The notes: generated by a model from the letters alone, not told the origin. Positions 8,233 to 17,726 are shown, counted from the first letter of the stretch. The stretch: DNA of 64,000 nt from Brevibacillus reuszeri (GCF_002897295.1 NZ_BEXF01000011.1:62001-126000), one strand, 5' to 3'. Made by a program: numbers and translations.

Positions 8233-8339
8233 TTAGTAAAGTAGAATTACAGAACTAATTAAAATGTCATCGACAATGTCCACTTGTCGAATCAGTTTTT
8301 ATTCTTTCCCGGGAAATCGACAACGCCTGTCGTCTCCCT

Positions 8340-8666
8340 TTAGAAATGCTCTCCATTAGCATAGTAGCTTTCCTTTTGGTAGGCTACAAACGCCATTTCT
8401 ACCTCCGGAATATCAAGGGAAAGAACGTGCTTGGTCACGATTTTGGCAAACTGGTCACGAACCTCTTGGCCGCGCTCGAACCAAGCTACCTCAATAAATG
8501 GAAACGACTCCACAATCTTTCCTGCAAAAACACCTGTCGTCTGCAAGCATTCGATTGTGAAATTATCTGTGCCGCAATTGCACAATGCAGCCAGCTCGAC
8601 TGCCAGCGGTTCACTGATTGTTGCCATTTGTTCTGCTTTGATACCTCGAACGATGAGATGTGGCAT
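8340..8666 (-). CDS. DUF1904 tautomerase-like small protein
   Basis: A 108-residue protein beginning MPHLIVRGI. The proline immediately after the initiator Met is the catalytic residue of the tautomerase/MIF superfamily, and the length and beta-alpha-beta pattern fit the DUF1904 family. Enzymatic substrate is unknown. It is a single-gene unit with its own terminator on the left. AAGGAGATAAA precedes the start. Confidence 0.7.
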   Translation of the reverse strand: MPHLIVRGIKAEQMATISEPLAVELAALCNCGTDNFTIECLQTTGVFAGKIVESFPFIEVAWFERGQEVRDQFAKIVTKHVLSLDIPEVEMAFVAYQKESYYANGEHF

Positions 8667-8856
8667 GATTTTATCTCCTTTTTATGAAAAATCGGTTTTT
8701 ACCATCATACCGTCCAAGGGGGTATTCTGGGTAGGTCAAAATAGCTGATTACAAACGAGTAACAAAGATGTAAATGTTATATGAAGTGCTTACTATTTCC
8801 CGCTTTTTGTATTAAAGTGTATGAGGAAAGCACGTTATTTGGAAAGGTGAGTAAGC

Positions 8857-9687
8857 ATGAACCTTTGGGAAATTTTTGTTGCATTCGTGCTAGGTTTAGT
8901 AGAAGGACTTACAGAATTCGCTCCTGTCTCTTCTACCGGGCACATGATTATCGTCGACGATATGTGGTTACATTCAAAAGAATTGTTTACACAGGAATTT
9001 GCAAATACCTTCAAGGTGGTTATTCAGCTCGGATCGATTTTGGCTGCTGTCATCGTTTTTAAAGACCGTTTCCTCAGTTTACTGGGGCTAAAAAAGCTTT
9101 CACCTGATGGCAATGGTCCCGGACACAAGCTGCGCCTGACTCAGGTAATTGTAGGGCTTCTACCTGCCGCTGTATTGGGACTGCTGTTTAACGACTACAT
9201 TGATGAGTATCTCTTTTCCATCAACACAGTGCTGATCGGGCTCGTTGCTGGTGCCCTTCTCATGATCGCTGCAGACTGGTTCAGGCCAGGACGCCCCAAA
9301 GTGGCCACTGTTGACCAAATTTCGTACAAGCAAGCACTCATTATCGGATTATTTCAATGTATCGCCCTATGGCCAGGCTTCTCCCGTTCTGGCTCAACCA
9401 TCTCTGGTGGGGTATTGCTAGGATTGAGCCACAGAGCTGCATCAGACTTTACGTTTATCATGGCTGTTCCTGTCATGGCAGGTGCCAGCCTCCTGTCTTT
9501 ATTGAAACACTGGCAGTATATCACCATCGAGTCCTTGCCCTTCTTTATCGTCGGGTTTATCAGCGCGTTCGTCTTTGCTCTATTGGCGATTCGCTTTTTC
9601 CTGAAGCTGATTAACAAAATCAAGCTGGTTCCGTTTGCCCTTTACCGGATCGCATTGGCTGCTATCATTTACTCCTTCATCATGTAA
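8857..9687 (+). CDS. uppP: Undecaprenyl-diphosphatase UppP/BacA
   Basis: A 276-residue polytopic membrane enzyme that removes a phosphate from undecaprenyl pyrophosphate to recycle the lipid carrier of cell-wall synthesis; extra copies raise bacitracin resistance. Both family motifs are present: GLVEGLTEFAPVSSTGH near the N-terminus and PGFSRSGSTISGG in the middle, which carry the catalytic Glu/Ser/Arg residues. GGAAAGGTGAG precedes the ATG. The gene stands alone, ended by a terminator. Confidence 0.95.
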   Translation: MNLWEIFVAFVLGLVEGLTEFAPVSSTGHMIIVDDMWLHSKELFTQEFANTFKVVIQLGSILAAVIVFKDRFLSLLGLKKLSPDGNGPGHKLRLTQVIVGLLPAAVLGLLFNDYIDEYLFSINTVLIGLVAGALLMIAADWFRPGRPKVATVDQISYKQALIIGLFQCIALWPGFSRSGSTISGGVLLGLSHRAASDFTFIMAVPVMAGASLLSLLKHWQYITIESLPFFIVGFISAFVFALLAIRFFLKLINKIKLVPFALYRIALAAIIYSFIM

Positions 9688-9730
9688 AGGACCGCCGTCA
9701 TCCGCTCTATTAACCTAGATTTACACAAAG

Positions 9731-9767
9731 CTGCCCTTCCTTTCATCCATGGAGGGCAGTTTTTTTA
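9731..9767 (+). terminator. Terminator after uppP
   Basis: CTGCCCT and AGGGCAG form the stem, followed by eight T residues. Confidence 0.85.
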
Positions 9768-9883
9768 TTATAGTGAAAATACCTTTTCTTTTCTGCTTGG
9801 ATTGCCCGAGTGGACAATCATACAAGCCATCAATCCCCCTCGCCAATAAAGTATGTAGTAAGAAGCTCGAGGGAGGTGTTACG

Positions 9884-10306
9884 ATGGCAAAAAGATTCCA
9901 AGCTTTATTGCGAGGTTCGGAAGAGGTACCTCGAGTAAGAACAAATGCAACAGGGAATACCCTGTTTCGATTAAGCGATGATGGGCAAAGACTTGAATTT
10001 CGCCTGGTCGTCAATCAATTGCGCAATTTCACCCAAGCCCATATTCATATTGGCGCCAGAGGTGTAAATGGACCTGTGGTTGTATTCCTGTTTGGGCCGG
10101 TAACTCGCGGTATCAGTGTAAATCGCGGAGTAGTGATGGGAACGATCACGCGAGATGACCTAGTCGGTCCGCTTCAAGGAAGATCTCTGGCAGAATTGGT
10201 TCGACTAATGAATAGCGGGATGACGTATGTAAACGCACATACGACCCAAAATCCGAATGGAGAAATACGCGGTCAAATCAGACGCACGATTTCTCGCAGA
10301 CGATAA
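9884..10306 (+). CDS. CHRD domain protein
   Basis: A 140-residue protein made up almost entirely of a CHRD domain: AHIHIGARGVNGPVV in the centre and TTQNPNGEIRGQI at the end are its hallmarks. CHRD domains in bacteria are small beta-rich modules of unknown role, often found at the cell surface or spore. No signal peptide is visible from the chosen ATG at 9884, which has GGGAGGTG in front. A spore or envelope role is possible but not shown. Confidence 0.82.
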   Translation: MAKRFQALLRGSEEVPRVRTNATGNTLFRLSDDGQRLEFRLVVNQLRNFTQAHIHIGARGVNGPVVVFLFGPVTRGISVNRGVVMGTITRDDLVGPLQGRSLAELVRLMNSGMTYVNAHTTQNPNGEIRGQIRRTISRRR

Positions 10307-10321
10307 TGGAAATGCCTATAG

Positions 10322-10362
10322 CCTTGGTAGCTGGTCTTTACCGCTGTCCAAGGTTATTTTTA
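10322..10362 (+). terminator. Terminator after the CHRD gene
   Basis: CCTTGG pairs with CCAAGG, with AGC/GCT continuing the stem inside, followed by TTATTTTTAT. Confidence 0.55.
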
Positions 10363-10382
10363 TGGAATGATGACTCTGCATT

Positions 10383-10409
10383 TTGCTAGCTAACTTTTTT
10401 TGGTATGAT
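10383..10409 (+). promoter_or_regulatory. Candidate ktrB promoter
   Basis: TTGCTA (10383-10388) and an extended -10 TGGTATGAT (10401-10409), with 15 bp between the hexamers; the TGn extension would compensate for the short spacing. Confidence 0.4.
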
Positions 10410-10444
10410 AACCCTTATGAAGTTTATTCAGGAGGCCATTTATT

Positions 10445-11803
10445 TTGTTAACGTCCAACCAGAAACGTCGTTTGACTTCTGTGCAAATCATTGTATTTTT
10501 TTACGTGGGACTGATTTTGATCTCATCGTTTCTATTGCTGTTGCCCTTTTTTCATAATCCGGGTGTGCATCTTACGTATATTGACTCCTTGTTCACTGCA
10601 GCGAGCGCGATTAGCGTGACAGGGCTGACCGTCATTACGATCCATGAGGTGTTCAACCAGTGGGGCATTCTATTTTTGACCTTGCTTTTCCAGGTTGGCG
10701 GGATTGGAATTATGACGCTCGGAACCTTTTTCTGGCTCCTGATGGGACAAAAAATTGGGTTGGAGCACCGTATGTGGATTGCTACGGACCATAATCGTCC
10801 CACGTTGTCCGGACTAGTTGATTTGATGCGCAATATTCTCGTGATCGCCATCATGATTGAGCTGGTAGGAACCATTCTATTGGGAACTCATTTTATGCTT
10901 GCAGGGTATTATACAGAGTGGTATTCCGCTTATTATCACGGGTATTTTGCAGCTGTCAGTTCCTTTACGAATGCCGGATTCGACCTTTATGGAAACTCTA
11001 TGATGGACTTTACCCATGACTACGTGTTTCAGTCAATCGTCATGCTCCTGATCATTTGCGGGGCCATCGGTTTTCCCGTTCTTGTGGAGCTGCGTACGTA
11101 TTTATCGTATAAACGGGCCAAGATGCGCTTCACCTTTTCCTTGTTTACGAAAATTACGACCCTGACCTTCTTTTCGCTGATCGTCATAGGTGCTGTGCTT
11201 TTGTTTTTGTTCGAACACAATAAATCATTTGCAGGCCAATCGTGGATCGATGCGTTATTTTTTTCCTTGTTTCACTCGGTATCTTCGCGAAGCGGCGGCT
11301 TGGCGACCATGGATATCAGCTTGCTCTCCACACCATCGCTCCTCATGCTCTCTGGCATGATGTTTATCGGAGCATCTCCGAGCAGCGTTGGGGGTGGTAT
11401 ACGGACGACGACATTCTTCGTTCTCGTCGCCACTGTTTTTGCCAACATGCGCGGCTTTAAAGATGTTAAAGTATTTGGTCGCGAATTAGTGGAAGATGAC
11501 ATTATGCGTTCATTTGTCGTATTTTTTATTGCGATCATCATGGTTTTTACTGCGGTGATTCTACTTGTCTGGCTGGAGGATTTGCCGTTCCAGCACATCT
11601 TGTTTGAGGTTTGTTCTGCCTTTGGTACTACTGGCTTATCGACAGGAATTACCGCCAATATGAGTGCGGCAGGCAAAATCATTCTAATCGTAACTATGGT
11701 CATTGGGCGGATCGGAATCATCAATCTGCTGCTCTTCTTGAAACGCAAGGACCGCATGATGCGCTACCGTCATCCAAAAGAACGGGTTATAATTGGACAG
11801 TAA
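10445..11803 (+). CDS. ktrB: K+ transporter membrane subunit KtrB/TrkH type
   Basis: A 452-residue Trk/Ktr/HKT-type potassium channel subunit. Four pore repeats are visible, each with its filter glycine: AISVTGLT, SFTNAGFD, SSRSGGLAT and AFGTTGLST. About eight membrane segments plus four pore loops match the family. It starts with TTG at 10445 behind CAGGAGG. No ktrA-type RCK gene lies next to it, so the cytosolic gating ring must be encoded elsewhere. No ydaO-type (c-di-AMP) riboswitch is evident in the short leader. Confidence 0.9.
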   Translation: MLTSNQKRRLTSVQIIVFFYVGLILISSFLLLLPFFHNPGVHLTYIDSLFTAASAISVTGLTVITIHEVFNQWGILFLTLLFQVGGIGIMTLGTFFWLLMGQKIGLEHRMWIATDHNRPTLSGLVDLMRNILVIAIMIELVGTILLGTHFMLAGYYTEWYSAYYHGYFAAVSSFTNAGFDLYGNSMMDFTHDYVFQSIVMLLIICGAIGFPVLVELRTYLSYKRAKMRFTFSLFTKITTLTFFSLIVIGAVLLFLFEHNKSFAGQSWIDALFFSLFHSVSSRSGGLATMDISLLSTPSLLMLSGMMFIGASPSSVGGGIRTTTFFVLVATVFANMRGFKDVKVFGRELVEDDIMRSFVVFFIAIIMVFTAVILLVWLEDLPFQHILFEVCSAFGTTGLSTGITANMSAAGKIILIVTMVIGRIGIINLLLFLKRKDRMMRYRHPKERVIIGQ

Positions 11804-11806
11804 TGG

Positions 11807-11848
11807 AAAAAGCCTGTGCGACAGCCATCGCGTCTGCACAGGCTTTTT
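11807..11848 (+). terminator. Terminator after ktrB
   Basis: A 13-bp stem, AAAAAGCCTGTGC with GCACAGGCTTTTT, followed by T residues. Confidence 0.9.
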
Positions 11849-11865
11849 TGTGTTGCTTTGTATAC

Positions 11866-11902
11866 AAAAAGGCCGTTGTCTCCCTGTATGGGGGCAACAG
11901 CC
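11866..11902 (-). terminator. Terminator of the GNAT gene
   Basis: On the minus strand GGCTGTTGCCCCC pairs imperfectly with GGGAGACAACGGCC and is followed by TTTTTG. Confidence 0.75.
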
Positions 11903-11933
11903 TGGTCGGTAGTTTACTTTTGAGTTCCTTTGT

Positions 11934-12440
11934 CTACAGAATAGGCTCGACAGGGATAACAATCTGAGGGCTTGCGGTAGTCGCCACAGTCAGGATAGGC
12001 AATTCCATTACGTTCCGATGCTTTCCCGGTCCGTAGTAGTCTTGTTCCGCCTGTGCGAGACGGAATCCGAACGCCTCCAATGCGCGAATAGACGGCATGT
12101 TCGTTTCGCTCACCGTGACCCGAACCGTGCGAAGGGTCGGAAACTGGCGCAGTGCTTGCAATCTTGCCTCGATAAATCGTTTGCCAATGCCTTGGCCCTG
12201 GAACTCTTTACGTACGTTGCTGAACAACAGCCATCCTGTGGATTGGTACATATCAATCCCGGCGCAGCTGAACCCGATGAGCAGATTGTTACACGTCGCC
12301 TTGAAAATCAATTCGGGAAACAGCTCCATATACTTTTTCAACTCATGCAGGTTCATTCGATCCGGAAGCGTCACATCCGCAAGCGTTATCATTTCGGCAA
12401 AGTCATCTCGCTTGGCACGTTCAATTTGTACGTCCATCAT
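11934..12440 (-). CDS. GNAT N-acetyltransferase
   Basis: A 168-residue GCN5-related acetyltransferase. The acetyl-CoA pyrophosphate loop is clear: VRKEFQGQGIGKRFIEA near residue 80. The segment NMPSIRALEAFGF gives the typical motif B. Acceptor substrate unknown. GGAGGCGGAAAT precedes tandem ATG codons at 12440 and 12437. A hydrophobic 15-residue tail after the fold has no obvious role. Confidence 0.82.
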   Translation of the reverse strand: MMDVQIERAKRDDFAEMITLADVTLPDRMNLHELKKYMELFPELIFKATCNNLLIGFSCAGIDMYQSTGWLLFSNVRKEFQGQGIGKRFIEARLQALRQFPTLRTVRVTVSETNMPSIRALEAFGFRLAQAEQDYYGPGKHRNVMELPILTVATTASPQIVIPVEPIL

Positions 12441-12530
12441 ATTTCCGCCTCCAAATTCAAATTCCCTACTCCTTTACTCTAACAAACAGGTTTAAAGAGA
12501 AGATGGATGGCGTATGAACGGATTGTAAAA

Positions 12531-13403
12531 TTATGATTTCAACGGTATGTAGATGCTCATTTTCATTTGATTGGGGTATCTGGAATTGCATACATCTGTT
12601 ACCTCGAAATCTGGTCCTTCTTTGCGCTCGTAATTGGAGCTAGGCAGCCACGTACCATAAATGTATCTGCGTGTATTCTGGACCTGATCAACAGGACCAT
12701 CCACTTTGAATTCTGCATATTTGCCTGCTGGCAGTGTCATCGTCACAAAGCCGTTCGGGATAGCTTCTGGAAACGAATTCACAGCCTCCCCTACGACAAA
12801 GGAAAAGCTCCCGTCATTTTCAAAATCACACGATATGCCATATGACATGTCTGGGGCTGCTTTATCAGGAATCCGCATGAAATCTTGATTGACACCAAAT
12901 GCCTGATAAAATCCCGGTATTTCCTCATAGTACTTTTCATCATGCAGGCTCGTCTTGTGTGAGCGTCCCATAATGCGAATCTCGTCTAGCATTATGATTG
13001 TCGGCTTGTTCATCTTCATCTCTCCCTTGTTTTTCAGGCGGAACGTCAAAAAGTCCATTTTCGTCTGGTAGACAATTGGCGGGTCTGACTTGCGAAACTT
13101 TCCTGGCGTCATTCCAAAATGCTTTTCGAATGCGCGCGTAAAAGCTTCCTGGGATTGATATTGAAACGTAATCGCTATGTCGAGTATGTTCATGCCAGTT
13201 TCCTTCAATAAAATTGCTGCTTCTGACAGTCTTCGTTTGCGAACGTATTCTTGCACGCCAATCCCGCAAATTGCTTGAAACAAGCGTTGAAAATGAAAAG
13301 CAGAAAAATGTGCCTGTGCTGCAATTTCAGTAATTGGCAATTCTTCTGTCAGATGCTGCTCCACATAGTTAATCGCCGCTTGAATACGCATGTAATGGTC
13401 CAT
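12531..13403 (-). CDS. AraC-family regulator with GyrI-like effector domain
   Basis: A 290-residue regulator. The N-terminal AraC DNA-binding domain (about 8-105) has both helix-turn-helix parts, ending with YQSQEAFTRAFEKHFGMTPGKFR. Residues about 130-290 form a GyrI-like small-molecule binding domain (SOUL/BmrR type), as in Rob-like and drug-sensing regulators. This pairing suggests control of a multidrug or toxic-compound response. Nearest possible targets are not obvious because neighbours are a GNAT gene and a divergent lipoprotein gene. AAAGGAAG precedes the ATG. Confidence 0.87.
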   Translation of the reverse strand: MDHYMRIQAAINYVEQHLTEELPITEIAAQAHFSAFHFQRLFQAICGIGVQEYVRKRRLSEAAILLKETGMNILDIAITFQYQSQEAFTRAFEKHFGMTPGKFRKSDPPIVYQTKMDFLTFRLKNKGEMKMNKPTIIMLDEIRIMGRSHKTSLHDEKYYEEIPGFYQAFGVNQDFMRIPDKAAPDMSYGISCDFENDGSFSFVVGEAVNSFPEAIPNGFVTMTLPAGKYAEFKVDGPVDQVQNTRRYIYGTWLPSSNYERKEGPDFEVTDVCNSRYPNQMKMSIYIPLKS

Positions 13404-13518
13404 GATCGCTTCCTTTACCTGATATATTTTTCTTCATTATGTAGGAGATCGAGATTGTTTTTTTGATCATTCGTGCTATACAATGGGAAAATGTCCTAGT
13501 TTAGGAGGATGACTGACA

Positions 13519-14232
13519 GTGAAACCAAGTAAAATCGTTTTGCCGATGCTGTTATTGATCGGTATCGTCATATCACTCTGGGGCTGTTCCTCAGCGCCAG
13601 CGCTTGTAAAAACAAGTGGATCTGGCTTTGCCCAAAGTGAATATCATAAGCTTTCTCGCGAAGTAAAAGAAGTGGTTCATTACCGCCCGATGGCTTTTCA
13701 GGATATTAAACCGCTTTTACCGGAAGCATTGGCTGAACGCTTTCGCACGATCGACAAGAGCAAGCTCCCTTTTTCTGTAGACAGGGAAGCAGCAAATCTC
13801 GTTGCTTTTGACTATGGCTCTGATCAAGAACCACATCATCAATTGCAATTGTTGTACAAACAGGACCAGGCTGACAACAACTTTTTCGTGATCCGCATGA
13901 CGCAGACGGAAGAAAACCCACTGCCACCGCTTGCTCCGTCTTTGGAGGCGTTAGATACATTCGGCAATATTGCCAAAGTCGAGCAGCTGCAGGAAGGCGT
14001 GCCTATGATTCATCATATCATCCAGACAAACAGCTCCTATACGTACAGCTATTACGACTATAACGAAGAAAACCGTGTCGCTCATCTGGTAACGACAGCC
14101 GCAAATGAAATCGATTTTTATGACGACGGCATCCTGTATCACATTGGCTATCATATCAACGGCAACAAGCCTGACGAGAATGTTCAGAAGCAGATGGTTG
14201 CTTTGGCGAGAGAGCTGACGGGGCGTTCGTAA
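13519..14232 (+). CDS. Putative lipoprotein of unknown function
   Basis: A 237-residue protein with a signal peptide and a lipobox-like end (SLWGC, Cys23), so it should be lipid-anchored outside the membrane. The GTG at 13519 is supported by TAGGAGGATG. The mature part has alternating strands and a Tyr-rich stretch (SSYTYSYYDYN), similar in feel to outer-face regulatory or beta-sandwich domains, but I do not recognise a family. Divergent from the AraC/GyrI gene by about 115 bp. Confidence 0.65.
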   Translation: MKPSKIVLPMLLLIGIVISLWGCSSAPALVKTSGSGFAQSEYHKLSREVKEVVHYRPMAFQDIKPLLPEALAERFRTIDKSKLPFSVDREAANLVAFDYGSDQEPHHQLQLLYKQDQADNNFFVIRMTQTEENPLPPLAPSLEALDTFGNIAKVEQLQEGVPMIHHIIQTNSSYTYSYYDYNEENRVAHLVTTAANEIDFYDDGILYHIGYHINGNKPDENVQKQMVALARELTGRS

Positions 14233-14281
14233 GGAATGTATACCGTTCGACTAACAAAGCTCATAAAAGGATGTGATATTT

Positions 14282-14899
14282 TTGATACAAAAGGAGCTCT
14301 TTTTCTCCAAAAAGTTTTGGGATCGCTACTTTTGGAATCTTCATGATGAGTTCTCCTACGAAATTCTTGGAGATAACCCCATTTGCTTTCATTTGACTGA
14401 GAACCATACTTTGCTGCTTGATCCAGGTGAAGACTTAGCCTACATCTCGCTCTCTTTTCAATATAAGGCTGAAGACGAGCTAGAAATAGCATGGGATGAT
14501 GAAGCTCATTTCCATCCATTTGTTTTGAGATTTCACGAATTTCAAGTAATGGTGGATACAATAGCTGCGGTGCATAACCTGGAAAAATGGATTCCAGCCC
14601 TGCTGTTAAGAAGATTTGTAGGCATTGAGAGCTTTTCCGAGCTCCAAACGATTTCGGCATGGGAATTGGAGATGCGAAAAGCATCAGGTTTGTTTACGGA
14701 AGTCGAATTGCAAGCATGGTTTGAAAAAAGTAAACAGGATCATGAAAACTTTTGGGATAGCTGTGATCGAAAATGGAGCTATCAAGAACCTTTTGGATGG
14801 GTGTTTGAAGGAAATGACGCCTACTCCTTGCGAAGCTCTGCCGACAGTCATTTTCCATTTAAGCAATGGAATCGCATGTTAGCTGAGCTAGGTTGTTAG
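14282..14899 (+). CDS. Hypothetical protein, acidic and aromatic-rich
   Basis: A roughly 205-residue soluble protein rich in Trp, Phe, His and Glu/Asp, with no signal peptide or membrane span. I do not recognise a family. TTG at 14282 has AAAGGATG at a suitable distance, whereas the in-frame GTG at 14273 overlaps the ribosome site. It follows the lipoprotein gene by about 50 bp and ends at a strong terminator, so the two genes may form an operon. Confidence 0.55.
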   Translation: MIQKELFFSKKFWDRYFWNLHDEFSYEILGDNPICFHLTENHTLLLDPGEDLAYISLSFQYKAEDELEIAWDDEAHFHPFVLRFHEFQVMVDTIAAVHNLEKWIPALLLRRFVGIESFSELQTISAWELEMRKASGLFTEVELQAWFEKSKQDHENFWDSCDRKWSYQEPFGWVFEGNDAYSLRSSADSHFPFKQWNRMLAELGC

Positions 14900-14911
14900 C
14901 TTACGGATTTC

Positions 14912-14956
14912 AAAAAAAGCCAACAATTCCACGAGTCGGAACTGTTGGCTTTTTTT
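14912..14956. terminator. Bidirectional terminator
   Basis: AGCCAACA-A-TTCC pairs with GGAA-C-TGTTGGCT, with A7 and T7 tracts at the two ends, between convergent genes. Confidence 0.9.
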
Positions 14957-14965
14957 CGTTTTTTG

Positions 14966-16369
14966 TTATTTTTTCACAGAAGGCATGACACCCTCAGGAA
15001 TTGGGTTTACATAGGTGGTATTGCCCAGACGTTGCTTCAGCTCAGCTTTCGCTTTTTCGATCAGCTCTGGGTTTTTGAGCATGTCTACTGCAGTAGAAGC
15101 CATGACTTTACCCGCATGGAGCATGCCTTTGTGCGCCATGGAAGTGGCACCAAGTGTAACCCACTGCCAGGAGTGCAGGGTAGATCCATTGATGAAGCAA
15201 GCAGTCGTACATTGGGCTGTCGGTGTAATCCAGCTGACATCCCCTACGTCAGTAGAGCCATTGAGCGGAATGGTAGCACCTGTGTACGGATTGATCCAGG
15301 AAACCATGTCCGGATCAGGTGTATCCGCAGACAGTCTTTCTGCTGTTTGTCTCTCTTGTTCGGTCAATGTCGCACGTACGGCTTTGGCGAGCTTCAGCTC
15401 TTCCTCGTCATGTACTGGAACGCCCAGCTCCTGGAAGTTTTTATACATCACTTGTTCGATCGTTTCATTTTGCACCACATTGGAGCAAGCTTTGTCGAAT
15501 ACGATCTCTACTTCGGTTTCGGTCATGAGCGCGGCACCTTTGGCAATCTTGCATACGCGCTCGTAGATTTCCTGTACTTGATCGACCTTCGGCGCACGTA
15601 CCAGGTAAAGCACCTCTGCATACGGCTGCACGACGTTTGGAGACAAGCCGCCGGAGTTTGTAATGGCATAGTGCACACGGGCATCCGTAATGATATGCTC
15701 ACGCAGGTAGTTGACCCCGACATTCATCAGCTCGACTGCATCCAGCGCGCTGCGTCCCAAGTGTGGACTTGCTGCGGCATGGGCACTCTTGCCTCTGAAC
15801 TTGAAGTATACCTGGTAGTTCGCGAGCGATTCGACCGCCATGATGCTGTTGTAGCCCATCGGATGCCAGCAAAGCGCGAAATCTACGTCGTCAAACAGAC
15901 CTGCTCTTGCCATAAACGTTTTGCCGGAGCCGCCTTCTTCACCAGGGCATCCGTAATAGCGAACCGTACCGGACATGTTATTCTCTTCCATATATTGCTT
16001 CACTGCAACTGCTGCCGCCAGAGAAGCGGTACCTAGCAGGTTGTGGCCACATCCATGTCCATTTGCCCCTGGCACCAATGGTTCTTCTTTTGCTTGTCCT
16101 TTTTTCTGGCTCATTCCGGAGAGAGCGTCGAACTCACCCAAAATCGCCACTACCGGACTTCCACTACCAAAGCTCCCAATGAAGGCTGTCTGGATACCGC
16201 CTACACCTCTCTCAACCTGGAAGCCTTCGCTTTCCAATGTCTCGGCGAGCAATTCAGCCGATTGGTACTCTTCGAAACGCGTCTCCGCGAATTCCCAGAT
16301 ACGGTCGCTCACTTTGATAAACGAATCTCGTTTGTTCTCAATCATTTCTGCAATCTGTTTGGTATGCAT
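14966..16369 (-). CDS. abgB: M20 amidohydrolase, AbgB-like subunit
   Basis: A 467-residue M20/M40 metallohydrolase of the p-aminobenzoyl-glutamate hydrolase B type. Metal-site motifs are present: GANGHGCGHNLLGTASLAAA and GCPGEEGGSGK. The dimerisation lid begins near KFRGKSAHAAASPHLGRSALDA. In E. coli AbgA and AbgB form a heterodimer that splits p-aminobenzoyl-glutamate, a folate breakdown product, into p-aminobenzoate and glutamate. It follows abgA by 64 bp and abgT is upstream of that, giving a complete uptake-and-cleavage set. Confidence 0.87.
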   Translation of the reverse strand: MHTKQIAEMIENKRDSFIKVSDRIWEFAETRFEEYQSAELLAETLESEGFQVERGVGGIQTAFIGSFGSGSPVVAILGEFDALSGMSQKKGQAKEEPLVPGANGHGCGHNLLGTASLAAAVAVKQYMEENNMSGTVRYYGCPGEEGGSGKTFMARAGLFDDVDFALCWHPMGYNSIMAVESLANYQVYFKFRGKSAHAAASPHLGRSALDAVELMNVGVNYLREHIITDARVHYAITNSGGLSPNVVQPYAEVLYLVRAPKVDQVQEIYERVCKIAKGAALMTETEVEIVFDKACSNVVQNETIEQVMYKNFQELGVPVHDEEELKLAKAVRATLTEQERQTAERLSADTPDPDMVSWINPYTGATIPLNGSTDVGDVSWITPTAQCTTACFINGSTLHSWQWVTLGATSMAHKGMLHAGKVMASTAVDMLKNPELIEKAKAELKQRLGNTTYVNPIPEGVMPSVKK

Positions 16370-16433
16370 GAAGAAACATCCTCTCTATGTCGTTGTTTGG
16401 CAGATTGGAGTTTGACCAATAGAAGGGGTTTCC

Positions 16434-17696
16434 CTATGTCAGAAGCCGTCTTGCAATGCGATTCAAAAGCTCTACGCTGCGCGGTAAAATTTCCTCTTGA
16501 ATATCAAATTTTGGATGATGGTGAGGCGCCGGAATATCAGTACCGATAGACATATAGGTTCCTTTTCCGCCGCGATCCTGCACGCGCTTGATCAAAAAGC
16601 TCGCGTCCTCGCTTCCCATCGCGTTATATGCACCGTTCACAAAGGAGTGAAAGCCCTCTACTTGTTTTGCTTCTTCGAGAGCAAGCTCAGCCATATCGAC
16701 GTCATAGTTGATCGGAATAGCTCCGCCGACTACCTCGATCTCATGCTCCAGCTCATGCATCGCAGCACTGTGCGCGATAATATTGCGTACACGCTGCTCC
16801 AGCTCTGCATTGACCTCTTCTGATACGGAGCGGGTTTCCACCACCATTTTGGCGTATGCCGGAATGATGTTGGCTGCTGTACCGCCCTCCAGAACCCCTA
16901 CATTGATACGAGTGGAGCCAGTGCTAAAACGTGGAATCGCATGAATGTTCAATAAAGCAGTTGCTGCTCCGAGTAATGCGTTTTTCCCTTGCTCAGGCGA
17001 AGCACCGGCATGGGAGGAAACACCGTGGAAATGAGCCAGCATTTTGGTCGTTGCCAAAAAGCCATGAGAGCCGCCATGTATTTCACCGAGTGGTACACCG
17101 ACACCTAGATGGTGGCAGAAAATGTAGTCCACGTCATCGACAATCCCTTTTTGCACGATCGAATACGCCCCGCGTACACCCTCTTCAGCCGGTTGAAAAA
17201 TCAGCTTTACTGTACCGGAAAAATCTCCATCTGCCAGTTTTTCTGCCAGTCCCAAACCAATCGTGGTATGACCGTCATGCGCACATGCGTGCATGTTTCC
17301 TTCGTAGTGCGAGCGAAAGCCATTCGCTTGTGGAAAATGGTCTCCATCCTTGCTTTCTAGGACTGGCAAGGCATCCATGTCAAAACGGAAAGCAACAGTA
17401 GGTCCCGCAGACTTTCCTTTTTTCACACCGATAACGGCTGTGTACCCGCCACGCATTTTTTCTACAATCGTCGGGTTTGCACCATCACTCAACGCTCGTT
17501 CATATGCTTTTTCCAATACCGCCTCGGAAGGCAACCCCCGACGGGAGTCGCCATCCATAGCATCTTGCCCATAAATTACGTCAAATCCGAGTGAAGTCAA
17601 TATTTCAACTACCTTAGTAGCCGTACGAAACTCCGTAAAACCCACTTCCGGATGCATATGAAAATCTCTTCGCAGCGTAACCAGATCCAACATCAT
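16434..17696 (-). CDS. abgA: M20 amidohydrolase, AbgA-like subunit
   Basis: A 420-residue partner of AbgB. Motifs are RRDFHMHPEVGFTEFRTA at the N-terminus, FRFDMDALP, the metal-site MHACAHDGHT and FQPAEEGVRGA, and the lid start HGVSSHAGASPEQGKNAL. A long insertion at about residues 45-75 is typical of AbgA compared with other M20 enzymes. GGAGG precedes tandem ATG codons at 17696 and 17693; an in-frame TTG at 17699 is less likely. Spacing to abgT is 30 bp. Confidence 0.87.
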   Translation of the reverse strand: MMLDLVTLRRDFHMHPEVGFTEFRTATKVVEILTSLGFDVIYGQDAMDGDSRRGLPSEAVLEKAYERALSDGANPTIVEKMRGGYTAVIGVKKGKSAGPTVAFRFDMDALPVLESKDGDHFPQANGFRSHYEGNMHACAHDGHTTIGLGLAEKLADGDFSGTVKLIFQPAEEGVRGAYSIVQKGIVDDVDYIFCHHLGVGVPLGEIHGGSHGFLATTKMLAHFHGVSSHAGASPEQGKNALLGAATALLNIHAIPRFSTGSTRINVGVLEGGTAANIIPAYAKMVVETRSVSEEVNAELEQRVRNIIAHSAAMHELEHEIEVVGGAIPINYDVDMAELALEEAKQVEGFHSFVNGAYNAMGSEDASFLIKRVQDRGGKGTYMSIGTDIPAPHHHPKFDIQEEILPRSVELLNRIARRLLT

Positions 17697-17726
17697 CAAT
17701 TCCTCCTGTTATCTCTGGAGCAATCA

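Noticed and set aside
14945..16036. Long open frame (363 codons) on the plus strand
   Set aside because: It lies antisense to abgB, has Cys/His/Phe-rich composition and no ribosome site; it mirrors the codon bias of the real gene.
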